This document shows, piece by piece, positions 1-6,246 of a DNA stretch of 6,848 nucleotides. This DNA comes from Planctomycetaceae bacterium (GTDB taxonomy: Bacteria; Planctomycetota; Planctomycetia; Pirellulales; Pirellulaceae): contig DMPQ01000112.1 in assembly GCA_003455945.1 (NCBI GenBank), positions 31,730 to 38,577 of the forward strand, read 5' to 3'. Below the pieces are notes generated by a model. It worked only from the letters and a program-made list of their open reading frames with translations, was not told the origin of the DNA and made no database searches. The translations under genes and the position numbers were made by a program. Every line of letters starts with the position of its first letter. The stretch's first letter is position 1.

Positions 1-1703
1 TGACGACGACCTGGCGTCAACTCGGCGAACGGATCGAACGAGGCTGCCGCCTGCTCGAGTCGCTTGGCGTGCGGCCGGGGGATCGAGTCGGTACCTGGTC
101 CGAGAACCGTCTCGAGTGGATCGTCGCCGATCTGGCGATTCTCGGCGTCGGCGGGGTCCACGTCCCGTTTCATGCCTCGGCGACCGCCGCTCAAGTCGCC
201 CGTCTCGCGGCGCACGCCGAATGCCGTCTGATCCTGGCTTCGACGCGCACGCTTGGTGCAGCGCTTCGTCCGAGCGAGTCGGAGCTGCCGCAGGGAGACG
301 TTTCTCTCTCGCTGGCGCAGCGTGCGACTCGTCTTCTCGACTGCCCGGTCCGGTCGATCGAGCGGCTGGCGGAGGAGGAGACGGCGACCGAAGTAAGCCC
401 GACGGTCGACGAACTCCGCGAGCGGATCGCTGCTCGTGCCGGGCTCGTCCTGCCGCCCGATCGAATGTCGACGCTCCTCTACACGTCGGGAACGACAGGG
501 CGTCCCAAGGGAGTTGCCTTGGGACAGCGGCAGCTGATGGCGAACGTGCGCGACAAGCTCGCCGTTCTGCCGCTCGTTCCCGACGACGTCCGCTACGCGC
601 TCCTCCCCTTCTCGCACATCTTCGGGCGGACCTGCGATCTGGCGACCTGGTTGGCGGTCGGCTGCCGATTGGTCGTCGCTCGATCGAAGGACGACTGGTT
701 CAGCGAGATCGCCGCCTGTCGGCCGACCTACATCAATGCGGTCCCGCTGTTCTACGACCGCTGTCGACGGATCGCGCAGCAGCGCGGCGAACTCGATCGA
801 CCCGGAGTGCTGCGCGAACTGCTCGGCGGTCGCATTCGACTGTGCAACTGCGGCGGAGCTCCGCTTGCCGATGCGGTGCATGACTGGTTCGCGTCGCAAG
901 GAGTGACGCTCGTCACCGGCTACGGGCTGACCGAGACCGCTCCGGTCCTCACCAGTTCGTCGCCGACGAGGATGCGGCGCAGAGCGGTCGGCCATCCGCT
1001 GAAACAGGTCGAGCTGCGCCTGGCCGACGACGGCGAGGTGCTGGTGCGAGGTCCGAACGTCATGTTCGGCTACTACCGCGATCCCGAGATGACGTCCGAG
1101 GTGCTTCGCGACGGCTGGTTCGCGACCGGCGACCTCGGCACGATCGATGACGACGGTTACCTGACGCTCGTCGGCCGCAAGACGGAACTGATCGTGACTC
1201 CCGGCGGACTCAAGATCGTCCCGACCGAGATCGAACGACGCCTGGTCGACCTCGACTGGATCGAACAGGCGTGCGTCATCCCTGACGCTCAGGGACGCCC
1301 CGGCGTGCTGCTGGTGCCGGCCCGAGCGGCACTGGCTCGACTCGCTCCCGAAACGTTCCGGCGACTCGATCTCGCAGCGCAACTTCCGCTGCCGATCGAT
1401 TCGGAAACGCACGGCGACTCGGACGAGCAGGACCGGAACGAAGGAAGCGACAACGGCGAGCTCGAGAACGGAGAGATCGCGAACGACGCTCCGTTCGCTG
1501 CCGAGCGAGCCGAGCTTCGCCGGCGCGTGCTGGAGGCGACGGCCGATCTGCCGAAGTACTCGCGGCCGTATCGGCTGGCGCTGGAACCGATGCCGTTCAC
1601 GGTCGACGACGAGACGGCGACTCCCAAGGGCTCGCTCCGCCGCGAAGCGATCGTTCGGCGGCGGAGCGATTGGTTGCGCCGTTGGGGAATCGAGCACGAC
1701 TGA
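1..1703 (+). CDS. AMP-forming long-chain acyl-CoA synthetase (5' partial)
   Basis: This gene very likely activates fatty acids: ATP plus carboxylate gives an acyl-adenylate, then acyl-CoA. The reading frame is open from base 3, and the residues before the in-frame GTG at 69 (TTTWRQLGERIERG...) are typical family sequence, so the gene starts left of the window and GTG 69 is not the start. 566 residues are visible. Family motifs are the phosphate-binding loop TSGTTGRPKG (483-512), YGLTETAPV (from 921), GWFATGDLG (from 1113) and GRKTELIV (from 1173), which mark the large N-terminal domain and the hinge. The C-terminal domain carries an acidic low-complexity stretch (about 1386-1502) and ends in TATPKGSLRR, where the usual catalytic Lys column reads Ser. 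I see no membrane segment. It converges with the AIM24 gene. The adenylating superfamily call is very strong; the long-chain substrate is inferred from overall resemblance. Confidence 0.93.
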   Translation, partial: TTTWRQLGERIERGCRLLESLGVRPGDRVGTWSENRLEWIVADLAILGVGGVHVPFHASATAAQVARLAAHAECRLILASTRTLGAALRPSESELPQGDVSLSLAQRATRLLDCPVRSIERLAEEETATEVSPTVDELRERIAARAGLVLPPDRMSTLLYTSGTTGRPKGVALGQRQLMANVRDKLAVLPLVPDDVRYALLPFSHIFGRTCDLATWLAVGCRLVVARSKDDWFSEIAACRPTYINAVPLFYDRCRRIAQQRGELDRPGVLRELLGGRIRLCNCGGAPLADAVHDWFASQGVTLVTGYGLTETAPVLTSSSPTRMRRRAVGHPLKQVELRLADDGEVLVRGPNVMFGYYRDPEMTSEVLRDGWFATGDLGTIDDDGYLTLVGRKTELIVTPGGLKIVPTEIERRLVDLDWIEQACVIPDAQGRPGVLLVPARAALARLAPETFRRLDLAAQLPLPIDSETHGDSDEQDRNEGSDNGELENGEIANDAPFAAERAELRRRVLEATADLPKYSRPYRLALEPMPFTVDDETATPKGSLRREAIVRRRSDWLRRWGIEHD

Positions 1704-1710
1704 CGATGCG

Positions 1711-1739
1711 AGTCGATTCGCCTTCGTCGCGACACGACT
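1711..1739. terminator. Imperfect hairpin between convergent genes, possible bidirectional terminator
   Basis: AGTCG (1711-1715) pairs with CGACT (1735-1739), and inside it TCGC (1718-1721) pairs with GCGA (1729-1732). They are separated by a 2x2 internal mismatch and the loop has 7 nt. It sits in the 47-bp gap between two convergent stop codons, where a shared terminator would be expected. There is no T-tract on either side, so an intrinsic terminator is only a weak inference. Confidence 0.28.
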
Positions 1740-1750
1740 GCCGCGATCGC

Positions 1751-2452
1751 TCAGCCGCCGGCCGCACCGGCCTGAAACGGCACTTCTTCGTAGGGCTGCA
1801 CGACGACGAAGCCGTCGCCGTCGAACTCCATCTGGAACGACTCGCCGCTCCCGCGACCGAAGAACGACTTGAGCGACGCTTCGATCTTGAACTCGGGCTG
1901 CAGATTGCCGGACCAGGCGACGGTCGCATTGGGGTCGGTCCGGATCGGATAACCCTTGCGGCAGATCAGCGTCAGCGGCTCGAAGTGCGTCGAGATCGCG
2001 ACGTGGCCGCTCCCTTCCAGGCGGACGTTGAACAAGCCTCCGGCGACGACCGCGGTCAGCTTGCGCATCACCTTGATGTCCCAGTCGATCTGCGGTTCGA
2101 ACGCCAGCAGATCGTTGCCGTTGACGAACAGCGACTCGTTGTTCAGCTGCAGGATCTGGATCGTCTTGCCGCTGTCGGCCAGATAGACCTGTCCCTGTCC
2201 CGTCGCCTTGGTCAGCTTGGTCCCTTCGCCGGTGATCGCTTTCTTGAGCAACCGACCGACCCCCTTCTCGAGAATCCCCTCGCGCTCGAACTTGACCTGG
2301 CCGACATAGGCGACCATCGCGCCGGTCTTGCACCAGATCTGGCCGTTCAGGTTCACCTCGAGCATCCGGTCGTTCTCGAGCTCGAACAGCCCCTGCCCGC
2401 GATCCTGCTGGCGAGTCTCCTGCACGAACTGCTCGATCGAATAGCGACTCAT
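1751..2452 (-). CDS. AIM24 family protein
   Basis: The 233-residue product matches the AIM24 (formerly DUF124) family, a beta-rich fold. Yeast Aim24 is a mitochondrial inner-membrane protein, but the bacterial role is not established. Family-like stretches are GQVYLADSGKTIQILQLNNE (about residues 87-106), GGLFNVRLEGSGHVAIST (128-145), TDPNATVAWSGNLQPEFK (162-179) and the C-terminal FQMEFDGDGFVVVQPYEE. The protein has alternating beta strands, no signal peptide and no hydrophobic helix, so it is probably cytoplasmic. The frame stays open upstream to an ATG at 2590, but that 46-residue extension is Arg/Ser-rich, unlike the family, and runs over the promoter. ATG 2452 is preferred because it has a Shine-Dalgarno-like GGAAGAAG and starts MSRYSIEQF. 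It lies downstream of the GGDEF gene on the same strand but 294 bp away with its own promoter, so it is probably a separate transcript. Confidence 0.9.
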   Translation of the reverse strand: MSRYSIEQFVQETRQQDRGQGLFELENDRMLEVNLNGQIWCKTGAMVAYVGQVKFEREGILEKGVGRLLKKAITGEGTKLTKATGQGQVYLADSGKTIQILQLNNESLFVNGNDLLAFEPQIDWDIKVMRKLTAVVAGGLFNVRLEGSGHVAISTHFEPLTLICRKGYPIRTDPNATVAWSGNLQPEFKIEASLKSFFGRGSGESFQMEFDGDGFVVVQPYEEVPFQAGAAGG

Positions 2453-2454
2453 GG

Positions 2455-2462
2455 CTTCTTCC
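2455..2462 (-). promoter_or_regulatory. Ribosome binding site of the AIM24 gene
   Basis: Read on the minus strand this is GGAAGAAG, ending two bases before the ATG at 2452. The GGA core lies 7 nt from the start codon. It supports 2452 over the upstream ATG at 2590. Confidence 0.5.
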
Positions 2463-2503
2463 GAGTGATAGCGAACGGGAGGGGACGAACGCCGGTCGGC
2501 GCG

Positions 2504-2521
2504 TCGATCGAGACGATCGTC
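2504..2521. repeat. Two abutting palindromes in the AIM24 leader
   Basis: TCGATCGA (2504-2511) is followed directly by GACGATCGTC (2512-2521). Both are perfect palindromes centred on GATC, and both lie in the predicted 5' leader of the AIM24 mRNA. They could bind a protein or fold locally in RNA. They may equally be two more instances of the CGATCG word that is abundant across the window. Confidence 0.3.
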
Positions 2522-2542
2522 GCTGCCGCCGCGACGCGAGCG

Positions 2543-2572
2543 AGTATAGCGCTCTCCGACGAGAGGGAGCAA
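2543..2572 (-). promoter_or_regulatory. Sigma-70-like promoter of the AIM24 gene
   Basis: On the minus strand, TTGCTC (2572-2567) is followed after 18 bp by TATACT (2548-2543). The -10 box matches the consensus at 5 of 6 positions and the -35 box at its first three. Transcription would start near 2536, giving a leader of about 84 nt before ATG 2452. The spacer holds an inverted repeat, CTCTC-CGAC-GAGAG (2552-2565), well placed for a repressor operator. The -10 match is notable in such GC-rich DNA. The operator role is inferred. Confidence 0.55.
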
Positions 2573-2592
2573 CGCGACGGACTGCCGCAAGT

Positions 2593-2627
2593 CATCGGCA
2601 CCGAGGTCGCCGATGCCTCCGCAGAGG
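2593..2627. repeat. Tandem hairpins between the GGDEF and AIM24 genes
   Basis: CATCGGC (2593-2599) and GCCGATG (2609-2615) form a perfect 7-bp stem, and inside it ACC/GGT can add three pairs. A second hairpin follows directly: CCTC-CGCA-GAGG (2616-2627). The pair lies about 120-155 nt past the stop of the GGDEF gene and about 20 bp upstream of the AIM24 -35 box. It may terminate or stabilise the GGDEF transcript, or act as a protein site for the AIM24 promoter. No T-tract follows on either strand. The rest of this gap (2628-2746) shows nothing I recognise. Confidence 0.4.
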
Positions 2628-2746
2628 ACCGTTCTCGGCGGCAGCGCACCGCGTCACGTCCGTCGCTCGGTCAACTCAGGACACGGCAACCGAGCCACTC
2701 GATCGATCGCCATGATGCTTCGCGCGCTCCGGTGCCTTGTCGCGCC

Positions 2747-4993
2747 TCAGCGACGTCCCGGTTCGGTCACGGCGCGTTCCAGAGCCGGAGTGACCTCGGG
2801 CTTGGCTTCCTGAGCCATGAAGTACGCCTTGAGACTCGACAGCAGCGTTTCGACCTGGCCTCCGACATCCTCGCGGCGGCGATCCCGACCGCGGATCGGT
2901 TCCATCAGGACGTCGATGCTGGTGCCGAACAGCACGCCTCCGGGCAACAGACCGCTGGAGGCGTCGAGTTCCTTGAACTTCAGTTCGACGGCGAACGGGA
3001 GCGGCCGATCGGACTTGCGTCGCGACGGCTGACTTGCCTTGCCGTCGACCTTCAGCTTCACCACATCGCCGTCGACCTTGACGACCTGAGCATGGTGATC
3101 GGACAGGAAGCCGCGCAGCTTCTCGACGGCGATCGAAAGCGGCACGGTCGAGATCAGGCGATGACGGAACTCGGTCGGCTGTTCGCCCCCCTTGAACCAG
3201 CCGAACAGCCCGCCCCCCTTGCGCCGATCGACCGGCGCTTCGGCGACAGAACCGAGACCCGAACCGAGCTGCATGACTCGGTTGCGCCCCGCTTCCTTCG
3301 CCATCATCAGGGCGCGATCGGCTCGTCGCAGCATCGTTTCGGAGGTGTCGCCCGGCTGGATTTCGGTCACGCCGAAACTCGCCGTGCAGCACTTTCCCGC
3401 GAGCATCGGCTGCGGCGTCCGCTCGAGCGTCTGACGAATCTCTTCGGCGATCACCGTCGCCGCGGCGATGTCGCAGTTGGCCGCCAGGTAGACGAACTCC
3501 TCGCCGCCGTAGCGGGCGACCAGATCCCCCTGACGCCGCATGCGCTTGAGCATCGACGCGAAGATCATCAGCGCGTCGTCGCCGGCCTGGTGACCGAAGT
3601 CGTCGTTGACGCGCTTGAAGAAGTCGAGATCGCAGATGATCAGACTGCACGGCGTCTTGGAGGCCAGGTGCTCGCTCACGAGCAGATCATGGACCCGATC
3701 GAACTCGGCTCGGTTCGACACCTTGGTCAGCGGATCCTGAGTCGCCTTGGCGTGCAGGTTCTCGATCGCCGCCTCGAGCGTCGCTTCGCTCGAGATGTCC
3801 CGAGCGATCACCACGGCGCCGTAAGTCACCGACTCGACATTCGTCACCGGCTGGAACTGCATCTCGACCGTCAGTCGATTGCCGCTCCGTCCCTGCAGCG
3901 AATAGCGTCCCGCTCCGGGGCTGCGAGTCCGGATCGTTTTGGCGATCGGGCATTCGGCATCGGGAATCTTCGCGCCCGACGCGTCACGCAGGTCGAGCAT
4001 CGTCGGGATCCACTGCTTCTGAAAGACGCTCGCGGACGCGATCCCCGACATCTTCTCGAACGCTCGATTCCAGAGCAGGATCGTCGACTGGGTATCGACG
4101 AAGAAGACCCCGTCGATCATCGACGCGACGAGCTGCTGCTGGAAGAGCTGATCGACCGTCGCGGTCGAGTTCCCCGCGGTGACTCGCCCCAGCCCCCAGT
4201 AGGTCCGCGACTGGCTCGCATCCATCTTCACGAGCCAGCGTTCCGGAGCGGCGCGATCCAGACGGATCCGATCGGTCTCGACCAGCCGGCGGAAGCTCTC
4301 GACCAGCTTCGGATCGAACTGCGATCCGGCGAAGCTCGTCAACTCGGCGATCGCCCGCTCGCTCGACATCGCTCGCCGGTAGACGTGATCGGTCGTCATC
4401 GAATCGTAGGCGTCGACGATCGAGAGCATCCGCGAACCGACCGGCAGCTTGTCCCGGTTGCGCTCCGCATCGCCGCGGCTCCCGTCGTACCAGCTCCCCG
4501 CGAACCGGACGATGTCGACGATCTCGGCCGACAGGCAGCACGAGGCGAGAATGTCCAGACCGTGCAGGCGATAGCGGTCGAGCAGCGCCGTCTCGTCGGG
4601 CGAGAGCTTGCTCGGCTTGGTCAGGATCGCATCGGGAACGCCGATCTTGCCGATGTCGTGCATCAGCGCGGCGGTCTCGAGGGTGAGCAGATGCGGGTCT
4701 TCGAGGCCGATTACCTGAGCCCAGTTCGACAGTCCGATCGCGACGCGCAGACTGTGCGATGCGGTCGGCGAATGCTTGGCGCGCAGGCTCGAGAAGAGAC
4801 CCGACGCGACTCCCAGACGCCCGGCGGCCAGTCGGTCCTCGGTCGCGATCGACTCCTTGGCCGAATCGATCGCGCCGGTCCCGCGCACCTCGTCCAGGTG
4901 CGACAGCAGCGTCGAGATCCGGTTCAGGCCGCTCTCGGCGACGGTGTCCGAAGGGACGGGCACAGAGACGGGCTTGGGGGTCGGTTCGGACAT
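2747..4993 (-). CDS. Diguanylate cyclase: degenerate HD-GYP-like domain, PAS, GGDEF, unknown C-terminal domain
   Basis: This 748-residue protein probably makes the second messenger c-di-GMP from two GTP. Residues 74-250 resemble HD-GYP phosphodiesterases: H80, H112-D113, GKIG with K116 and D194 are kept, but the later metal His are Tyr141 and Ala165-Gly166, and GYP reads RGD (173-175). Residues 281-405 are a PAS-like sensor. Residues 417-575 are a GGDEF domain with the signature GGEEF (496-500), metal-site D455 and the product-inhibition I-site RQGD (487-490) at the usual five-residue spacing, so cyclase activity is expected. After a Gly-rich linker, residues 608-730 form a domain I do not recognise. 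No membrane helix is seen. ATG 4993 is preferred over ATG 5047: it has AAGG at 7-nt spacing, and the 18-residue extension uses a TCA codon found nowhere else in the gene. Confidence 0.92.
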   Translation of the reverse strand: MSEPTPKPVSVPVPSDTVAESGLNRISTLLSHLDEVRGTGAIDSAKESIATEDRLAAGRLGVASGLFSSLRAKHSPTASHSLRVAIGLSNWAQVIGLEDPHLLTLETAALMHDIGKIGVPDAILTKPSKLSPDETALLDRYRLHGLDILASCCLSAEIVDIVRFAGSWYDGSRGDAERNRDKLPVGSRMLSIVDAYDSMTTDHVYRRAMSSERAIAELTSFAGSQFDPKLVESFRRLVETDRIRLDRAAPERWLVKMDASQSRTYWGLGRVTAGNSTATVDQLFQQQLVASMIDGVFFVDTQSTILLWNRAFEKMSGIASASVFQKQWIPTMLDLRDASGAKIPDAECPIAKTIRTRSPGAGRYSLQGRSGNRLTVEMQFQPVTNVESVTYGAVVIARDISSEATLEAAIENLHAKATQDPLTKVSNRAEFDRVHDLLVSEHLASKTPCSLIICDLDFFKRVNDDFGHQAGDDALMIFASMLKRMRRQGDLVARYGGEEFVYLAANCDIAAATVIAEEIRQTLERTPQPMLAGKCCTASFGVTEIQPGDTSETMLRRADRALMMAKEAGRNRVMQLGSGLGSVAEAPVDRRKGGGLFGWFKGGEQPTEFRHRLISTVPLSIAVEKLRGFLSDHHAQVVKVDGDVVKLKVDGKASQPSRRKSDRPLPFAVELKFKELDASSGLLPGGVLFGTSIDVLMEPIRGRDRRREDVGGQVETLLSSLKAYFMAQEAKPEVTPALERAVTEPGRR

Positions 4994-5000
4994 CGCTCGA

Positions 5001-5004
5001 CCTT
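5001..5004 (-). promoter_or_regulatory. Ribosome binding site of the GGDEF gene
   Basis: On the minus strand AAGG lies 7 nt before ATG 4993. The alternative ATG at 5047 has a stronger GGAGG, but only 2 nt away, which is too close for normal initiation. This favours 4993, though GGAGG leaves some doubt. Confidence 0.4.
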
Positions 5005-5111
5005 GATTCGGCGGTTGAGACGGGAATGACGCCGAACCGTAGGTCATCCCCTCCGCCCGGCAAACATCCCGGTCCCGGCGTCGCGACCGCTGCTACCTCC
5101 CCCAGTCCGAC

Positions 5112-5140
5112 TTGCGACGCCCCGACCGTTCGGATACACC
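5112..5140 (+). promoter_or_regulatory. Weak candidate promoter of the FAH-family gene
   Basis: TTGCGA (5112-5117, 4 of 6 to the -35 consensus) is followed after 17 bp by TACACC (5135-5140, 3 of 6 to the -10 consensus). It is the best sigma-70-like pair I found in the divergent gap on this strand. The poor -10 box keeps confidence low. No good promoter was found by eye for the divergent GGDEF gene. Confidence 0.22.
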
Positions 5141-5191
5141 CCAGCGTTCCCTTGCGGAACTTCCTGCCCCTCGTGCGAGGCAACCGTTCGG
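5125..5191. repeat. Direct and inverted repeats ahead of the FAH-family gene
   Basis: ACCGTTCGG occurs twice in the same orientation (5125-5133 and 5183-5191), the second copy ending two bases before the ATG. Between the copies are two inverted repeats: GTTCC-CTTGC-GGAAC (5146-5160) and CCTCG-TG-CGAGG (5169-5180). Together they could be operator sites for a regulator of the downstream gene, or leader hairpins that hide its start, since no clear Shine-Dalgarno is present. Each element is short and could occur by chance. Confidence 0.3.
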
Positions 5192-5193
5192 CC

Positions 5194-6087
5194 ATGCGTC
5201 TGGTCACCTACCTGTCGGCCGACCGCTCGATGCGGATCGGCGCTCTGGCGAATCTCGGCAGCTCAATGAGCGATCGCGTCGTCGATCTGACCGATGCGGC
5301 CGAGGGGATTCGTTGCTTGCGCGAGCTGATCGGCCGCTGGGATCGACTCGGACCGGGGCTCGCGGAACGTCTCCGTACCGGTTCGCTCCCCGAGGTCGGA
5401 CCGCTTGGCCAAGTCGCGCTCGCCCCGCCGATCCCTCGCCCCCACAAGGTCGTCTGTATCGGTCTGAACTACGCCGATCACGCCGCCGAGACCGGAGCGC
5501 CGATTCCGACCGAACCGGTCGTCTTCAACAAGTTTCCGACCGCGATCATCGGTCCCGGAGCGGCGATCGAGCTTCCGGAGATCAGCAGTCAGGTCGACTA
5601 CGAAGCGGAACTGGTCGTGGTGATCGGCAAGACCGCCTCGCGCATCGATCGCTCGACCGCCATGGATCATGTCTTCGGCTACATGTGCGGGCACGATGTT
5701 TCGGCTCGCGACTGGCAAAAGGGGCGTCCCGGCGGTCAGTGGCTGCTCGGGAAGACGTTCGACACGTTCGGCCCGACCGGTCCGTTTCTGGCGACCAAGG
5801 ACGAGATCCCCGACCCGCATGCGCTCGATGTCCGATTCCGCCTGAACGGCCGCGAGTTGCAGTCATCGAACACCCGGCAGTTCATCTTCCCGATCGATCA
5901 GCTCATCGCCCATCTGTCGAACGTCTTCACGCTCGAACCGGGGGATCTGCTCTTTACCGGCACCCCTCCCGGAGTCGGCACGGCTCGGAAGCCGCCGGTC
6001 TACCTTCAGCCGGGAGATACGGCGGAAGTCGAGATCGATGGACTGGGGGTTCTGGTCAATCCGGTCGTCTCGCGACCGGCGAAGTGA
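5194..6087 (+). CDS. Fumarylacetoacetate hydrolase (FAH) family protein
   Basis: The 297-residue product belongs to the FAH superfamily: metal-dependent enzymes that cleave, decarboxylate or hydrate 2-oxo acid intermediates of aromatic and amino-acid breakdown, including fumarylpyruvate and acylpyruvate hydrolases and hydroxyhepta-diene-dioate isomerases. Residues 1-75 form the short N-terminal domain seen in bacterial members, and residues 84-293 the catalytic domain. Visible motifs are CIGLNYADHAAETG (88-101, with H96 and E99), DYEAELVVVIGK (135-146, metal ligands E137 and E139), CGHDVSARDWQ (165-175, ligand D168) and GDLLFTGTPPGVG (250-262). All expected metal ligands are present, so it should be active. 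It is likely cytoplasmic. ATG 5194 (MRLVTYL) fits the family start; an in-frame GTG at 5173 is the alternative. No neighbouring catabolic genes identify the substrate. Confidence 0.93.
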   Translation: MRLVTYLSADRSMRIGALANLGSSMSDRVVDLTDAAEGIRCLRELIGRWDRLGPGLAERLRTGSLPEVGPLGQVALAPPIPRPHKVVCIGLNYADHAAETGAPIPTEPVVFNKFPTAIIGPGAAIELPEISSQVDYEAELVVVIGKTASRIDRSTAMDHVFGYMCGHDVSARDWQKGRPGGQWLLGKTFDTFGPTGPFLATKDEIPDPHALDVRFRLNGRELQSSNTRQFIFPIDQLIAHLSNVFTLEPGDLLFTGTPPGVGTARKPPVYLQPGDTAEVEIDGLGVLVNPVVSRPAK

Positions 6088-6097
6088 TTTCGCCCGG

Positions 6098-6109
6098 TCG
6101 GTCGACCGA
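6098..6109. repeat. 12-bp perfect palindrome just after the FAH-family gene
   Basis: TCGGTCGACCGA reads the same on both strands and begins 11 bases after the stop codon at 6087. As RNA it could form only a 4-bp stem with a TCGA loop, too weak for a terminator. A dimeric-regulator site upstream of the next gene is possible. The rest of the gap to 6246 shows only a 5-bp hairpin (TCGGC-GGA-GCCGA, 6184-6196). Confidence 0.25.
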
Positions 6110-6246
6110 AACTGCCCAAGACCGATCGCATGCCCCGCCGCCGACGAGCGAGGGGTCCGGTCGGTCAAACGAACGCAATCGATTCGGCGGAGCCGAGTCG
6201 TCCGCGACAATGGAGGTCGGATCGCCTTGCTCGGCGATCGAAACGG

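Noticed and set aside
2453..2590. A 46-residue N-terminal extension of the AIM24 protein
   Set aside because: It would be translated from within the promoter region, has biased Arg/Ser composition, and a better-placed ribosome binding site precedes ATG 2452.
2449..2649. A small minus-strand gene in the GGDEF-AIM24 gap
   Set aside because: The 66-codon frame overlaps the AIM24 start and promoter, its product is Arg/Ser/Ala-rich, and it has no convincing ribosome binding site.
1670..5029. A 1119-codon open frame on the plus strand
   Set aside because: It is the exact codon-aligned complement of the AIM24 and GGDEF genes and stays open only because they lack TTA, CTA and TCA codons. Its protein is low-complexity Arg, Asp and Leu with no domain.
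4759..5193. A 145-residue N-terminal extension of the FAH-family protein
   Set aside because: It overlaps the start of the GGDEF gene on the other strand, is Arg/Ser/Pro-rich and does not resemble the family. ATG 5194 gives the normal length.
6183..6211. A possible promoter (TTCGGC and GACAAT) for the membrane protein gene
   Set aside because: The -35 box matches only two of six positions and the -10 box is poor. This is no better than chance in such sequence.
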